Below are positions 14,697-27,661 of a DNA stretch of 64,000 nt, one piece after another; position 1 is the stretch's first letter, and each line of letters opens with the position of its first letter. Both the position numbers and the translations under genes were made by a program. Source of the DNA: Adineta steineri (lineage: Eukaryota > Rotifera > Eurotatoria > Adinetida > Adinetidae). The notes under the pieces are model-generated. The model saw nothing but the letters and a program-made list of their open reading frames with translations. It was not told where the DNA came from and did not search any database. The DNA lies in the NCBI GenBank assembly GCA_905250115.1, contig CAJNOI010000025.1, positions 422,755-486,754 of the forward strand, written 5' to 3'.

Positions 14697-16239
14697 TTGT
14701 TTAGTTAATAATAAAGACAAAATAGAAAAATCTTAAATGAGAAAAAGAAAACCTTGCATCAGCAATATATCGTTTTTTAAAATAAACAGCAAAAAAAAAG
14801 AAAATAAAACCAGATGATCAATGGTAAACTATGGATAAAATAACATATGTATGCATTTATCGAAAGATGGCATTACGTGGTTAATAGGAAGAAAAAAAAA
14901 GTTTGTATTACATAAAAATTCTTAGCTTTAATAAGGATAAGAGCCGAAAATTCTACGAGAAATTGAATTACATTTCAAAGGATTCTTATATTATATTCGG
15001 AATTCTTCTGAAGAAGAAAAAAAATCTATTGAAGACAATAACTATGTAAAAAGAAAGAATTGAAAATCGATAGTTATGCTGAAGTGATTAGTTCCTTTTC
15101 TTTTTCTTTTTCCTTCTTCTTTTTTTATTCTCACTTTCTTTTTTAAAGTTATTTTTATAGTCGTGATTATAATAGACATAACACAATTTCAATTCATCAC
15201 AAGAATATTCTATTCACCTTTCGTTCTCATTACTGTTGCACAGGTATGTCATATTAGTAAATTATTGATACATGATATTACATTCATTTTCTATTGATAA
15301 GTGTTTAGTAACAGATTAAGTTTATCCGTAGACTGGAAGATTTGATATTTATTATCATATTTACAACACTTCCGAGATTTATTATTATTATTATTATTCA
15401 TCAAACTAGACGAGACAAAGACTTCTAAATAAATACTAAAAACATGTTTACGTCTGTTTTTTTTATTGTAGGATTAGCTAAATTTTTCTTTTTCTTCATT
15501 GAAATAGTTTCTCATGCAAACATATAAATCTATATATGTATATTAACTTCTTTCTCTCTTTCTCTCTCTCCACAGTTTAATCACAAATCATCATCAGTAT
15601 TAAATTGTATGACGTCAATAACACTAACAACAACAACAAAATAAAGACTTTAATACGACAAACGAGATAAGATTGTTCTATGTGAACGGGCAAATAAAAA
15701 TGAAGCAAAAAACGGTAACTGAGTAATGCGTACGAGAACTAACGTTCAATTTTTTTTTCTCTTTTGCTCTCGTTCACTCATTTTTTGTTCTATGTCTGCC
15801 TGTCTTTTGCTACCGATCGTTAGGCCGTTAATTGTTTCACATCGCTCAATTTTATAGTAGTCAGTCAGCTACTATCAACATTATTTTCTTGCCATATTTA
15901 CTACTACAATAACTATTACTATTCTCCTCCCTTTACTTACTGCATTTCTTAATATTTTCCGATAATAGTCAAGCTTAAAAGAAAAAAAAAAAAGAAGAAG
16001 AAGAAGGGAAAAGTAACGACTAGAGAAAAAAAAACGTTATTACATACTTACTATTTACAATTAAGAACACAAATGAAATACAAAACTTACTTTCGATTGC
16101 AATGCGTATTTCTATTGATTTATTTATTCAACGAAATTCCATTACTTTGAATAATTTAATTTTTCATACTCCATCTTTTTTAAATATCAATGTACAAATT
16201 TTGAATTCGATTAATTATTTTTGTTTTGAGATTATTTTA
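14697..16239. other. intergenic region, divergent promoters
   Basis: This 1.5-kb AT-rich stretch lies between the divergent GrpE and nicotinamidase genes. It contains an ATT microsatellite near 15380-15400, a TC-rich run near 15550-15570, a GAA run near 15995-16005 and long A runs. No coding potential was found. It presumably holds both promoters. Confidence 0.5.
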
Positions 16240-17722
16240 ATGGGAGGCAAAGGTTAGTTTGTCTGAGTTTTTTTTGTCCTCTTCATAGAAGTGTTATTCA
16301 TTTATTTGAATATAATTAAATTCTTTTTTTTGAAGTATCATCAATGTCACCAGCACCTTATGATTATGATCCATTTACTTCATTAAGACAAAATCAATTC
16401 TCAGATGAAGAATATGAAAATTTGTTTAGATTTTTTGATTCACAAAAGTAAATTTATATTTTTATTTAAAATAATGTCATTGTTTTGTTTCTTTTTAAGG
16501 CGAGGATTTTGGACTCGCGAAGATTTTCGTCGTTTTATTAGTGCATTTTTTTCTAATAAACAACGACCCTATTTTATGTTAAATGATAGAATTGAAGAAT
16601 ATTTTCAAGATACAGATTTTAATCAAGATGAAAAAATTGATTATAATGAATTTATTCTAGCATGGAAAACAACAATTAAGCTAGTAAATATATTTTATGA
16701 AGACTTTTGATTTCTTTTATTCAAGTTTTTCTTTTTTTCCCTTCAAATAGGCTGTAAGACCTATTAGTGCACTTGTTATAGTCGATGTTCAAAATGATTT
16801 TATTTCTGGTTCATTAGCTCTTCATTCCTGTCCTGCTAATCATCAAGGTAGTTTTGTTTTGTTCGATTATTGACAATAAATTTTTCTTTTATATTTTCTA
16901 GGAGAAGAAGTTGTTCCTGTTATTAATCGAGTTATTCGTAATGTTAATTTTGATGTTGTTGCATATACATACGATTGGCATCCATTAAATCATATATCAT
17001 TTTATGAAAATCGACATTTAAGAAAAGAAGCACCTGAAAGTCCAATTAGAGCTGATGATGCACATATACTTGATACTGTTCTATTTGTTGGACCACCGAA
17101 TCTTACTTCAACAATCGAACAAGTTCTTTGGCCAGCTCATTGTATACAGAAAACCCCTGGTGCAGATTTACATCCAGATTTAATTCGTATTGATAATGCT
17201 ATACATGTTTATAAAGGAACAAATCCTGAAATCGATTCCTATTCAGCATTTTGGGATAATATGAAATTAAGTAAAACAAGTCTTGATGATCAACTACGAG
17301 AACGTTTTGTAACTGATGTTTATGTTGTTGGTTTAGCAACAGATGTCTGTGTTTGTATGTTTAGTTTCTATTAGAAAAAAAATTTCATTTGCTTTTCTTT
17401 TCTTATTTTTTATTATGTTAGCTGCAACAGCAATGCATGCTGTTGAAAATAATTATCGAACTGTATTAATTGAAGATGCATGTCGAGGTGTGAATGAACG
17501 TGAGATTGAAGTTAAACGAGCAGAACTTGCTGAAAATGGTTGTATTTTTGTTGATTCAGATGTGGTAAGAAAAAAATTATTTCTTTTCTTTTAACATTAT
17601 TTATTATTCAATCAATAACCAAGGTACCCGGGATGGTAGCCGGTGATGATCGTCGACCTGAAGTAGCACGTGGAACATTTGTTGAAAATCTTAAAACAAT
17701 TGGACGTTATCATCCACGTTGA
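16240..17722 (+). CDS. nicotinamidase with N-terminal EF-hand region
   Basis: Seven exons (16240-16252, 16336-16447, 16500-16683, 16751-16847, 16902-17354, 17422-17564, 17624-17722) give a closed 366-aa frame. Residues about 20-95 form an EF-hand-like region with one good calcium-binding loop, DTDFNQDEKIDYNEF. The rest is an isochorismatase-fold nicotinamidase. ALVIVDVQNDF holds the catalytic Asp, YDWHPLNHISF is the metal-binding DWHxxNH motif, and VVGLATDVCVSATAMHA carries the nucleophilic Cys. The enzyme hydrolyses nicotinamide to nicotinate and ammonia, feeding NAD+ salvage by the Preiss-Handler route. The EF-hand plus nicotinamidase layout is the one I recall for the Drosophila enzyme. 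The Met start sits on a 13-nt first exon (MGGK). All catalytic and metal residues appear intact. Confidence 0.93.
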
Positions 17723-18695
17723 AATACTTCAATCTATAAAGAAAGGGACAAAGTACAAGTGCCTCTTAAATTTCTTTTTCTTCGTTTTTCTTGTTCCTTT
17801 TGTGTGCGCGCACTCAATGAGTAACTAATACCAACGCAGTCAGTCAATAATCTTTTCTGTTCGAAAATTCCTTTTTTTTTGGTGTTTTGTTCGCAATAAA
17901 TACGCAATATTTCGATGATTATACACTGCATGCATACATTATTTCTATCAGTTTTTTTTCTTATCGAACCTATATCTTCACAAATGCACTTATATAATCT
18001 TATTAAAATCAAAACGAATACTGAGCAATTTTAGTCTCTTTCATCGTATTCAAATCGAATCTATAGTGTGGTGATGTTTGTCTTTTGTTTTTCTTCATTG
18101 TGCACACATCTTTGTGTATGTTTATTTTTTTCTTTTTTTTTTTCTTATTTCAAAAATAAAATTATAATATAATTTAAACAAAAGATAGTATATAATTATT
18201 GAAATATGAGGTAGCTTTTTTTATAGTAAGAAAAGAAGGTGTGTGCGTGTGTATGTAAACTAATAAGAGAATAATAAATCTTTCTGTTATGACTATGTTG
18301 AAGGTTATTATTTAAGAGTTTTAAAGTAAATAAATATAGAACAACGAGTGTATCTTGTTTTTAACTTGGAAACTAAAAAAAAAAAGTTAATTTTAATTAA
18401 AATATTGTTGATTATCATTCATATTTAATGTCTTTTCTTTACTTGACTACATCGGAGCTGTTCGGCAGTGCATACCTTTGTTTTGTTTACACGGTTACAA
18501 AGTTTACATAAACTTTTCTGTTGTTTAAATTTTTTCAACGCCTTACGATTGGAAAAAAAAAGAAATGCGACATAGGTGATTTAATCATTTGCGCATGAGC
18601 TTGGACACAGAAACAAAGAAGGGCGTGTAGACAAAAATTATTCTTCCAAATTCCATTTTCAAATATAAATATCGCATCAAAGAAATTTTTAATAT
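17723..18695. other. intergenic region
   Basis: This holds the nicotinamidase 3' UTR and the upstream region of the phosphatase gene. It is AT-rich with poly-T runs. Short minus-strand open frames at 17734-18012 and 18535-18717 have no family features and are not called. Confidence 0.5.
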
Positions 18696-20751
18696 ATGCC
18701 GTTGTCATCTTCATCATACGATTATTCAGGTCGACGTAGAAATAGGTAAATAGAAAAGTATCTTAAGCTTATCTTATGCATAATTTTCTTTGATTCGATA
18801 AAATTCTATTCAAAAAAAAGTGTTATTATTCTTTTTTTCTTCTTCTCCTTCCAACAGGAATAATCGTCTTTTGATATATATATATTTTTTCTTTCTTTCT
18901 TTCTTTCCCTCACATTGATATCTTTTCTTCTTTTCTTTTACGTTCGTTAAAGTGAACAGTCAAGTGAAATTCTACCAGTTTCTGCAGCAGTTACAAAAGC
19001 TATGCCGATGACTCGAGTTACTGAACACAATTCAGATTCTTTGTCGACTAACCCACTTAAAAGTTCATCAGTATCCCATTTTTCAACACAATATGAAGAG
19101 AATAGTTCGAATAATGAAAAACATTCTACTAAAAAACAAATAGATTCACCAAAAAAATCCAATGGATCCTATCAAAAACCTTCAGCATCCACACATACAC
19201 AAAGATCAGAGTCACCTCGTCGTGTTTCAATACATTACGAAGGAGGATTACCACAAATGAGAGGACGATCAAATACGGATGTTCAATCATTTTTATCTCT
19301 TTCAAATAATCTTAAATCACAGCAGTCAAATATAAATGGTTCAGGTAGTGATAGAGCTATAAATCATTCATTAGCACATGGACCAATACGACCTAAACCT
19401 AAATGTATACTACCAGCAACAGCCTCCGGTCAACCTGGTTATGTCACAGCGTCAAAATTATTTAATATGATGGGTTATGGATTACAAAATCAGTATTTAT
19501 TTATGCTTGCGCATTATTTATATATCATTGATTGTCGAACTAAAGAAAAATTTGATGAAAATCATATCATCACAGGTATTTTTTTTTCCTCTTAATATTA
19601 AAATGAAAAAAAAAAGAATAACTGCTTTAAATAAACATTAACTTTTTTTCCCTTGTAATTTAACACGAACCAGTTTTTAACCGGCATTAATCGTATGATT
19701 GTTTTCTTTCTGGAAGCATATTTTAAAGGTTCTGCTTCTTTCTTTCAACGCTGATTTATGTCAATAAACTCATAAAAAAAAAGACGTCAGACATTAATCA
19801 AACTACTACGTCGTATTAAATAAACTAAAAAAAGATTTGACACATTTCATCTAAATATAACTAAAAATTCTAACGGATTTGTTTTATTTAGTTTTATTAT
19901 GATACTAAAAATACATTGATTCCACAATTGACTTATTAGATTACTCATCTTTCTCTCTATAGCTATTCATTGGGAAGATGCATTAGATGGTACTGTCTAC
20001 ATATCATTAGTCGAACGTTTTAGTGAAATCGTTCTCTATGATGATCACGGTATCGTCTTCAATACAACAACAGAAATGAATCGTGTTAGTAATCGTTTTA
20101 TAACTTCTGGTTCAAAATTATGTTTAGTATTAAGTGGTGGTTTTCCAGCATTTCATGCATTATTTCCATTTCTTTGTACAAAAACGGATGTACGTTCAAT
20201 TGTTGATCGAGAAAAATTTCTTACAATTTATCCATCTGTTGTTCTTGATGATCAACTTTATCTTGGTAAAAGAATTAAACTATTTTTCTTATATTTAATT
20301 CATTTCTTTTTTTCAAGGCACTGGTCATCAGGCGACAAATTGGAAGGTTGTACGTGATCTTAAAATAACACATATTATTAATATATCATTTGAACATCAA
20401 TGTGTATTTCCAGATAAAATAACATATTTACATTTACAATTAGAAGATATGGAAGATGTTTTACTTAAAGATCGTTTTGGTGCAACAATACAATTTATGG
20501 AAACAGCATTCGAAAATTCATCAAATCGTATACTTGTTCATTGCAATCTAGGTATATCGAGATCAACAACAGTAACACTTGCTTATTTAATGAAAACATA
20601 TAATGCAACATTAACGGAAGCATATAAATTTGTACGTCAACGTCGTCCAATTGTTTGTCCAAATCTTGGTTTTCTTCGACAATTATTTGAATATGAATGT
20701 GAACTTTTTGGTCAACAATATTCAAATTTAAAAGATAAACTGTATCAATAA
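18696..20751 (+). CDS. rhodanese-domain dual-specificity phosphatase (MKP/MK-STYX-like)
   Basis: Four exons (18696-18745, 18953-19575, 19963-20265, 20318-20751) join to a closed 469-aa frame. Residues 1-165 are Ser/Asn-rich and probably disordered. A rhodanese/CDC25-homology domain follows, with YIIDCRTKEKFDENHI and LCLVLSGGFPAFHALFPFLC. The C-terminal domain is a dual-specificity phosphatase: LYLGTGHQATNW, a general-acid region QLEDMEDV, then the signature VHCNLGISRSTT (Cys-x5-Arg) and an AYLMKTYNATLTEAYKFV helix. This is the layout of MAP-kinase phosphatases and of MK-STYX. Unlike vertebrate MK-STYX, whose active-site Cys is lost, the nucleophilic Cys and the Arg are present here, so activity is expected. 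In the rhodanese domain the catalytic Cys position is not conserved, as in MKP docking domains. The substrate is probably a phosphorylated MAP kinase, by family analogy only. Confidence 0.88.
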
Positions 20752-21047
20752 TTGAAATTATATAAAAACTTTGTTTTTTTCTTCTTTTCATCCATTAATT
20801 ATAGCGTATATATTTGTCATGGTCTTCATTGATTTGTTTGTTTTCATCCTGGTGCACTCTTTTCATTTCTTTTTATTGTACATTATTACCTTGTTAGCTA
20901 ATAATAACAACAAAATAAAAAAATAGGCATCTGCGCACCTATATTGATTATAATTGATTGATTATCAGAGATGATGCGTAACAATCATCAGTATAAAAAG
21001 CTACTGATAACGTCGAGAGAATATCATTTCATTCATTTCAACAAAAA

Positions 21048-22135
21048 ATGGCGGTAAGAAAATGATTTCTACTTTTACATATAGTTATAGTCTTTATATG
21101 AATCTTTTACATTGAGCTGTATGTGCATGTCACTATATATCTAATTGTTTGTTTTCGGAATACATGTATTTCTATTCCACTTATCGGATATTTTGTTTAA
21201 CCAATTACGAAATCAAGACAGGATATGATAATTGATCTATATATTCTAATTGGAAAAGCATTTTGTATTGTTTGATAATATAATAATCACTCGGATGATT
21301 AAAATGAACTTGTCTCTTCTCATATATGAGAAAAGAAATAAAATATACTATTTTTTCGAAATTATATTTCATTTTATTTATTTATCTATACAGGTCGCTA
21401 TAATGTCTCATCATCTTAATTCACTATCACCATTATTTTCATCACCAATAATGCATTCAAAATCTCATATGGAATCAAGAAATACATCGGTAGTTAAAAA
21501 TCTTCAAATACTTTTCGATGAACAATCATCAATACCATTAGTTAAACGTACAGCACATCCTGATCTCAAACGTATTTCATCACAAACTGTAATATTTATT
21601 ATACCATTTTTCGATTTTATATATAATATTCTTTTTTTAGCTTGCCACTCTTCTTGATGAACAACCTGATAATTTATGTATAATTGATGCACGTTATCCA
21701 TTTGAATATTCCGGTGGTCATATTACTTCAGCACAAAATATCTATACTGAACATGAGCTTCGTTTATTATTTACAAAATTAATAACATCATCATCATCTC
21801 GTCCATCAAAAATTATATTTCACTGTGAATTTTCTTCTGAACGTGGTCCACGTCTTTGTCGTTTATTTCGTTCATTAGATCGTCAATATAATATTTCAAA
21901 TTATCCATATTTATCATTTCCATCAATTTATTTACTTGATGGTGGTTATTCGGATTTCTTTAATCATTCATCTTGTAAACAATATTGTCAACCAAATGGT
22001 TATGTATCAATGTTTGAACAAAAATATACACAAGAATTAAAAATACATCGTCATGATAAAAAAGTTGCTAATAATAAAATTTTAACAAAAAAATTAGTTG
22101 AACAACAAGGTCCTATACAATTTTGTATGTCATAA
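21048..22135 (+). CDS. CDC25: CDC25-type M-phase inducer phosphatase, short form
   Basis: Three exons (21048-21053, 21394-21588, 21641-22135) give a closed 231-aa frame. Exon 1 encodes only Met-Ala; a second Met at 21403 is an alternative start. The catalytic domain fills most of the protein: LKRISSQTLATLLDEQ, then CIIDARYPFEYSGGHI, the signature IIFHCEFSSERGPRLCR with the nucleophilic Cys and Arg, and YLLDGGYSDFF with SCKQYCQPNGYVSM. These match the CDC25 rhodanese-fold phosphatase, which removes inhibitory Thr/Tyr phosphates from CDKs to trigger mitosis. The regulatory N-terminal half of 200-300 residues found in most animal CDC25 proteins is absent from this model; only about 55 residues precede the domain. 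It lies about 300 bp downstream of another rhodanese-fold phosphatase gene on the same strand. AATAAA lies at 22182. Confidence 0.9.
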
Positions 22136-24652
22136 ATTATTTTTATTTTGAATATGTATGAATGATTTTATTGTAAATTAAAATAAATAAATATTATTAA
22201 AATTAATAAGGAGTAATTAATTTTTTCTAATGATAAATAGATATTTCCTTGATCTTTCATTTCGATAGTCAGTGTTGAAATGAATACCTTCATATTGATA
22301 AATATGCGTAAATGCTATTGACATGATATGATTTAGTTAATTACAACAATTAATTATATATGTCAGACAAGATCATTCTTATTAATCTTAATTTTTTGTC
22401 CTTATTATAAGATAATATAATTAGACCTTTAATTTTTAAAACATGTATAATTGATATCTATGTTAGGAAAAGAAACTGTTTTCTTTCCTATATGATTTTT
22501 TTTTTGGGATAGTACAAAACGATTATTATAATGGTTATATTGTCGATCGAGAGATACATTTGTTTTTCTTGTTCGCTTTCTTTTTTTCCTATTTACGTCG
22601 AAAAGCTATTTGTTATTTAGTAATATATGTCTTCTATGTTTTAATCATTACCAGGCTAGTCAGTATACTTTCAATATAGATGGGTGGGTTATTAATGAAA
22701 TAAAATAGTTCAAGGTTTCTTTTTTTGTATAGTAAATTGAATAATGATGATTGTTTTTTGTTTTGGTTGATAAATAATAAACGCGAGAGAGATATTATTT
22801 AAAAGTCATTTAAAAATAACAGTTATCAGTAGTTGTAAAAAATATCGATTTTTATCCTATATAGCATATATATTTTCTGTGTAATTACACTACATGACTC
22901 TGTTTTATGTATATTGACAAGTCTGTCGAATGGAAAATCGGTTAACACAAAGTTATATACGCATAACAGTACACCTCATTTACATCTGTATAACATCGAC
23001 AGAAATATTTCGCTTCTTGATAATGATGATGATAATAATGACAATGTATGTAACCTTGGACTTGAACTGAGAAAGTGTTATTGAGTTGGCACTCTAGTAG
23101 GGATGAAGCTCGTGTTACTTCCTAGTTTTTGTTCCATCTGGAATGATGTAATCTATTTATATTGACCTCTCTATTTTTCTCTTATAGTATGATAGTTATA
23201 TGTATTATTCATTGATTATTGTTTCCACGCGCATTCAACAGAAAAAACGAAGAAGAATAAGAATAGGAAAGAAATGCTTAGCGTTAATTTGGAATGACAT
23301 TCCACTTTAGAGTTGTATTTTCTTTTTGACATAGAAAAGAACCTCAAAGGACATATTAATTGCTTGAGATACTACAATCAAAAAGGAAGAATCAAGAGGA
23401 GAAGAAAAAAAAAACGCACAACCATTAAATAAATATACATTCACGATAAAAGAAATCTAAATGTTCTTCTTGGTAAGATTAGCTAACGTTATTATTATAT
23501 TATTCTGATTTTTTTTCTAACATAAACATTCATGTTTTTGAGTATTCTTTCTATTCTCTTTCTCCTAATAATATCAACGTATAACATCGGAGAAATGATA
23601 ACTGAACAAACGTATTGACAACTAACATTATCAAGATGGTTGTTCGTTGATATCTAATGTTTCTTTTTTTTTATACTTCTCATCCCATCTCATATATCAA
23701 GATCATAGCTGATTGTCTTATTCTAATCAATCAGGTGTATATCTTCGCGTAAGTTTCTTCTGGTTTTCAATATTTGTCAAGATATATAGAAACTATATTC
23801 TATTGTATGAATAGAAACAACTACTATTGTAGACGGACAATGATGAAAGATCAGTCTACTATCGTATGACAGGATAATAAAAGGATAAGATTCTAGACAT
23901 ACATATATAGACAACAAAAACAACAATATTATTTCTTCAGAATAAGTAACAAAAACATCGAAGTAATACAAATGTATTTTTTCTACTTAGTTAATACAAA
24001 ATTAATGAACATTACATTGTAACAAAAACGATTAGAGATTCAAATAATATATCATATTTACACCTACAAACATTGAATAGTAATATTTCTTTTTGCTTAT
24101 TATTTTTTGTTTTTTATTCGTAAAATAATCATAATAATAGAAAATATGAGAATAAGATTTTGTTATTCTTCATTTGTAGAGACAAAAAAACAGAATATTC
24201 ATTTTTTTCACATTATAATTAGAGGGGCAAGAAAAAACGTATAAGCTTTTTGCCATTCTTCTTTTTTTCTGTATATGTCATTGCAAACGGCTAATTCAGT
24301 TTGTTACGCGTATTGGTATTCTTTATCCTCTTTCATTGTTGATGTTTGATGAATAATACAATATTTTCAAGTGATGAAAGTTTGCTTGTAGTTTTAGCTG
24401 TTTCCATAACTTAGTATGTACTTTAGACTCGTTAATCATAATTATATTATATGATGTTCTTCTGTCTTTTTTTTGTCTCCCTCTCTCTCTCTCTCTCCCT
24501 CTTATTTTAAATAGATAATATAATCAGTTGGTATTCATCATTTTGATGATGCCTAGATAAAAATGAATGTTTGTTTTGAAAAAAAATATATATATTTGTT
24601 AAATTTTAGAAATCAATTGATATGTAAATTAACTATAAGAATTTCTTAAATA
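22136..24652. other. 2.5-kb intergenic region
   Basis: No gene is seen on either strand. Features are AATAAA for the CDC25 transcript near 22182, scattered A/T homopolymers and a CT microsatellite at about 24478-24503 just upstream of the GPCR. The stretch probably contains the GPCR promoter and 5' UTR. Confidence 0.5.
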
Positions 24653-26017
24653 ATGAATTGTTCAGAACGAGAAGAAATTGCCCATCAAATTGAATTATAT
24701 ACATATCCAATTTTACTTGTAATTGGAACAATAGGTAATTTATTATCATTAATAGTTTTAATTCAAATGCGACAACATAGTGTATATCGTTATTTAACAT
24801 TTATGTCTATTGCTGATACTATTGTTTTATATATTGGTTTATTACGTGAATTACTTTTATCATCCAATCTTCATATACATATTCAAGGAACATTATTATG
24901 TAAATTACATGTTTTCTTTTTCTAGTAAGTTATAAATTTTAAATTAGAAAGAAATATAATTTTTGTTTTTAGTAATACTCTTCATTTATCATCATGGTTT
25001 CGATGTTGTTTAAATTTAGATCGTTATGTTGCTGTTAAATTTCCTATATTTACTTCAAAATGGTGTCGTACACGACAAGCAACAATAAATTCAAGCGTTG
25101 TACTTACAATTCTATCTATATCTAATATTCATTTATTAATATTTGTTCAAGGTGAAGATAAAAATATTATAAATTCAAATCGTTCAACTGTTAATCCATT
25201 CCAATATCAACAATGTTATTTACATGAAAGTTATATTTATTTTTTTGAACGTATTTATACATGGATTGATATGTTTCTTGTTACAATAATACCATTTATA
25301 TTTATTATTTTATGTAATTTAACAGTTATTAATCGTGTATTTCTTGTATCAAATTCAAGTAAAAAAACTGATTTAGTTTGTCGTTCAAAAGCAACGAATC
25401 GTTTACGTTCATTATGTCTTATGATGATATGTTCATCATTTGTTTTTGTTGCAACAACTTTACCAGTTACAGCATTTATCATTGATTTATTATCAAATAA
25501 AGTTTCATTTGATTCAATACGTTGTCGACGAATACAATGGACTATATATAATATATTAATGTATTTTAATTATGCAAGTATACTTAGTTATTGTATATCT
25601 GGTACAGAATTTCGTCATGTTTTAATGAAAACAATACATATGAAAACAAAATCAAGTTTAGTTTCAATTCTTCATACAGATATGATGAATGCTGTTAATC
25701 ATCGTCGAACATCAACACCACAACCATCACATCGAATGTATAATAATTATGAAGAAAAACAACGATATCGTTCATTATCTGTTAGTATTTTACCGACAAC
25801 AAAAAATAATAAAGATCAAAGTCTTGTTAAATTAAATTATAGTAATACAAAATATTTAGATATTCCACAACCAAATTATCATAAACTATATAGACATTCA
25901 TGTACAAGTCAAACAAATTGTGGTGGTTTAACACCATCATCAATAACACAAAATGCACGAGATACAGGATGGAGATCGAGTTGTTTATTAGATACTCATA
26001 TCAATGATCAAATATAA
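24653..26017 (+). CDS. rhodopsin-family GPCR, peptide-receptor-like
   Basis: Two exons (24653-24924, 24973-26017) join in phase to 438 aa. TM1 contains GNLLSLIVLIQM with the helix-1 Asn. TM2 has YLTFMSIADTIVL with the conserved Asp. TM3 ends in CCLNLDRYVAVKFP, a DRY motif. A long second extracellular loop contains a Cys and an N-glycosylation site, TM5 is FLVTIIPFIFIILCN, and TM6 has FVFVATTLPVTAFI. TM7 is unusual: NYASILSYCISGTEFR stands where NPxxY is expected, so the Pro is lost while the Asn and Tyr remain. The roughly 130-residue cytoplasmic tail is Ser/Thr/Asn-rich. The layout resembles the many invertebrate neuropeptide (FMRFamide-like) orphan receptors; the ligand cannot be told from sequence. 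AATAAA lies at 26055. Confidence 0.85.
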
Positions 26018-26473
26018 AAATGTACATATAAAATATAATTTTTCTTTTTGGATAAATAAATACTTGTGAAATTAATCGTTAAAATTAAAATTTTCAATTT
26101 TATTTAATTATAAAGAGAAAAATTTAATGATTAGAAAATCTCTATTTATTAACTAAAGTATTATACTACTGAATAGTTGTTTGTCAAAATGAATTCTTCT
26201 CACTAGAGAATATATCTGCTTTCATCCGATAGAATAACATTGTAGTGTCAACAATGATAATGTCTCTAGAGATACATTTTTACATATCTATAAGATAGAT
26301 CGTTTATATGTTATTTAAAGCATTGAAGAAATTAATTCAAGTGAAAATCTACCAAACTATAGATATTTTTCAAATTCCGTCGAGTACTTTTTAGTATTTT
26401 ATGCTACCAGTAAGTGCATCTTTTTCTACAAGAGAAGAATAATTTAAATAATAGTTATATATATCAAAAAAAT
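26018..26473. other. intergenic region, convergent 3' ends
   Basis: This AT-rich spacer lies between the convergent GPCR and oxidoreductase genes. It contains the GPCR polyadenylation signal near 26055. No open frame of note is seen. Confidence 0.5.
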
Positions 26474-27661
26474 TTATTTATATGAAATTGGAGTCATATT
26501 ATTTGTTGAACTTTCCCATGCTGCTTCAAGTATTGTCATTGTTTTAAGTGCATCTTCAATATCAGTTGAAGGTCGATCATCTTCATTCTCATAACGACAC
26601 ATAGCTGCGGCCATTGGTCCAATGAATGCATGAGGAAAACGATTTCGACCTTGTAAATCAATATCAATCCATTCACCATTCGTTATTTTATCCGAACAAA
26701 TCTTGATATAAAAAAAGAAAGTATATGATAATAATTTCAAAAAGAATTAAATTTTTACTTGTAAATAATCTATTTGTTTTCCTGCTGTATTTTCTCCATA
26801 AGCAAGATTATCACCAATTTGTGCTTTAGCTGCACCACCAGTTCCTTCAATAAGTAAATATGATTGAGCATGATTTTTATTCCATCGATGATGATGATTT
26901 GTATATATATTAACAAATAACATTGGATCATGTTTATATTCGAATGAATAAGATGATCGTACTGGTGTTAAATGTGGCATTACTGCATGTTGACTCGTTC
27001 GACAATGTAATGAACTAGGTTCATTCGGTGCTAATAGGTCACGTATTAAATCAACATAATGTATAGAATGATAAATAAGTTCAAGACGTGGTGCTGTAGC
27101 TAAAAATGGCCATGATGACCATGCTGTATGAACATTAACATGTATTTCAATCGTAGTTAATCTATCACCTAACCAACCACGATTTATAGCATCTTTAAGA
27201 GCAAGAATATACGGAGCATAACGAAGTTGGAAATTAACAGAACCATGAATATGACGTTCTTTGCATATATTAACAATTGCTTGAGCATCGATAAGATTTT
27301 CACCCATTGGTTTTTGAATGAGTACATGAGAATTTATTGGAAGTTGTTTAAGAATAGATATGATTTGTTTCGATGGAACAGCTATATCAAATATAACATT
27401 TTTATTTATTGATTCTGTACATGCTTCATTTATTGTATCATATACATTTGGAATATTCCATTTGTTTGCTACATCTAATGCTTTATGTCGATCAATATCA
27501 TAAATACCTTGAACAGAAAATCCAGCTAATTCATAAGCTGGAAGATGTCCTAAAGTAACAATTGCACCAGCACCAATTGAAATAATTGAAAAATTTTGAG
27601 GGTTTTTTGGTAATCGAGGTATTAGATTTAATTGAGGTAGATTCGATACGTAACGTTTCAT
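26474..27661 (-). CDS. Gfo/Idh/MocA-family NAD(P)-dependent oxidoreductase
   Basis: Two exons (27661-26759 and 26701-26474) give a closed 376-aa frame from the ATG at 27661. The open frame extends upstream to a TTG at 27718 but has no further ATG. Residues 24-140 form a Rossmann fold: FSIISIGAGAIVTLGHLPAY, an acidic residue after the second strand (IYDIDRHKA), and VLIQKPMGENL in place of the family's EKP motif, which keeps the catalytic-site Lys. The C-terminal substrate domain includes GSVNFQLRYAPY, a His-containing YHSIHYVDLIRDLL helix and the terminal FPHAFIGPMAAAM. Members oxidise sugars, inositols or related polyols with NAD(P). The substrate cannot be assigned here. Length and both domains are typical. 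It may be cytosolic, as no clear targeting signal is seen. Confidence 0.82.
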
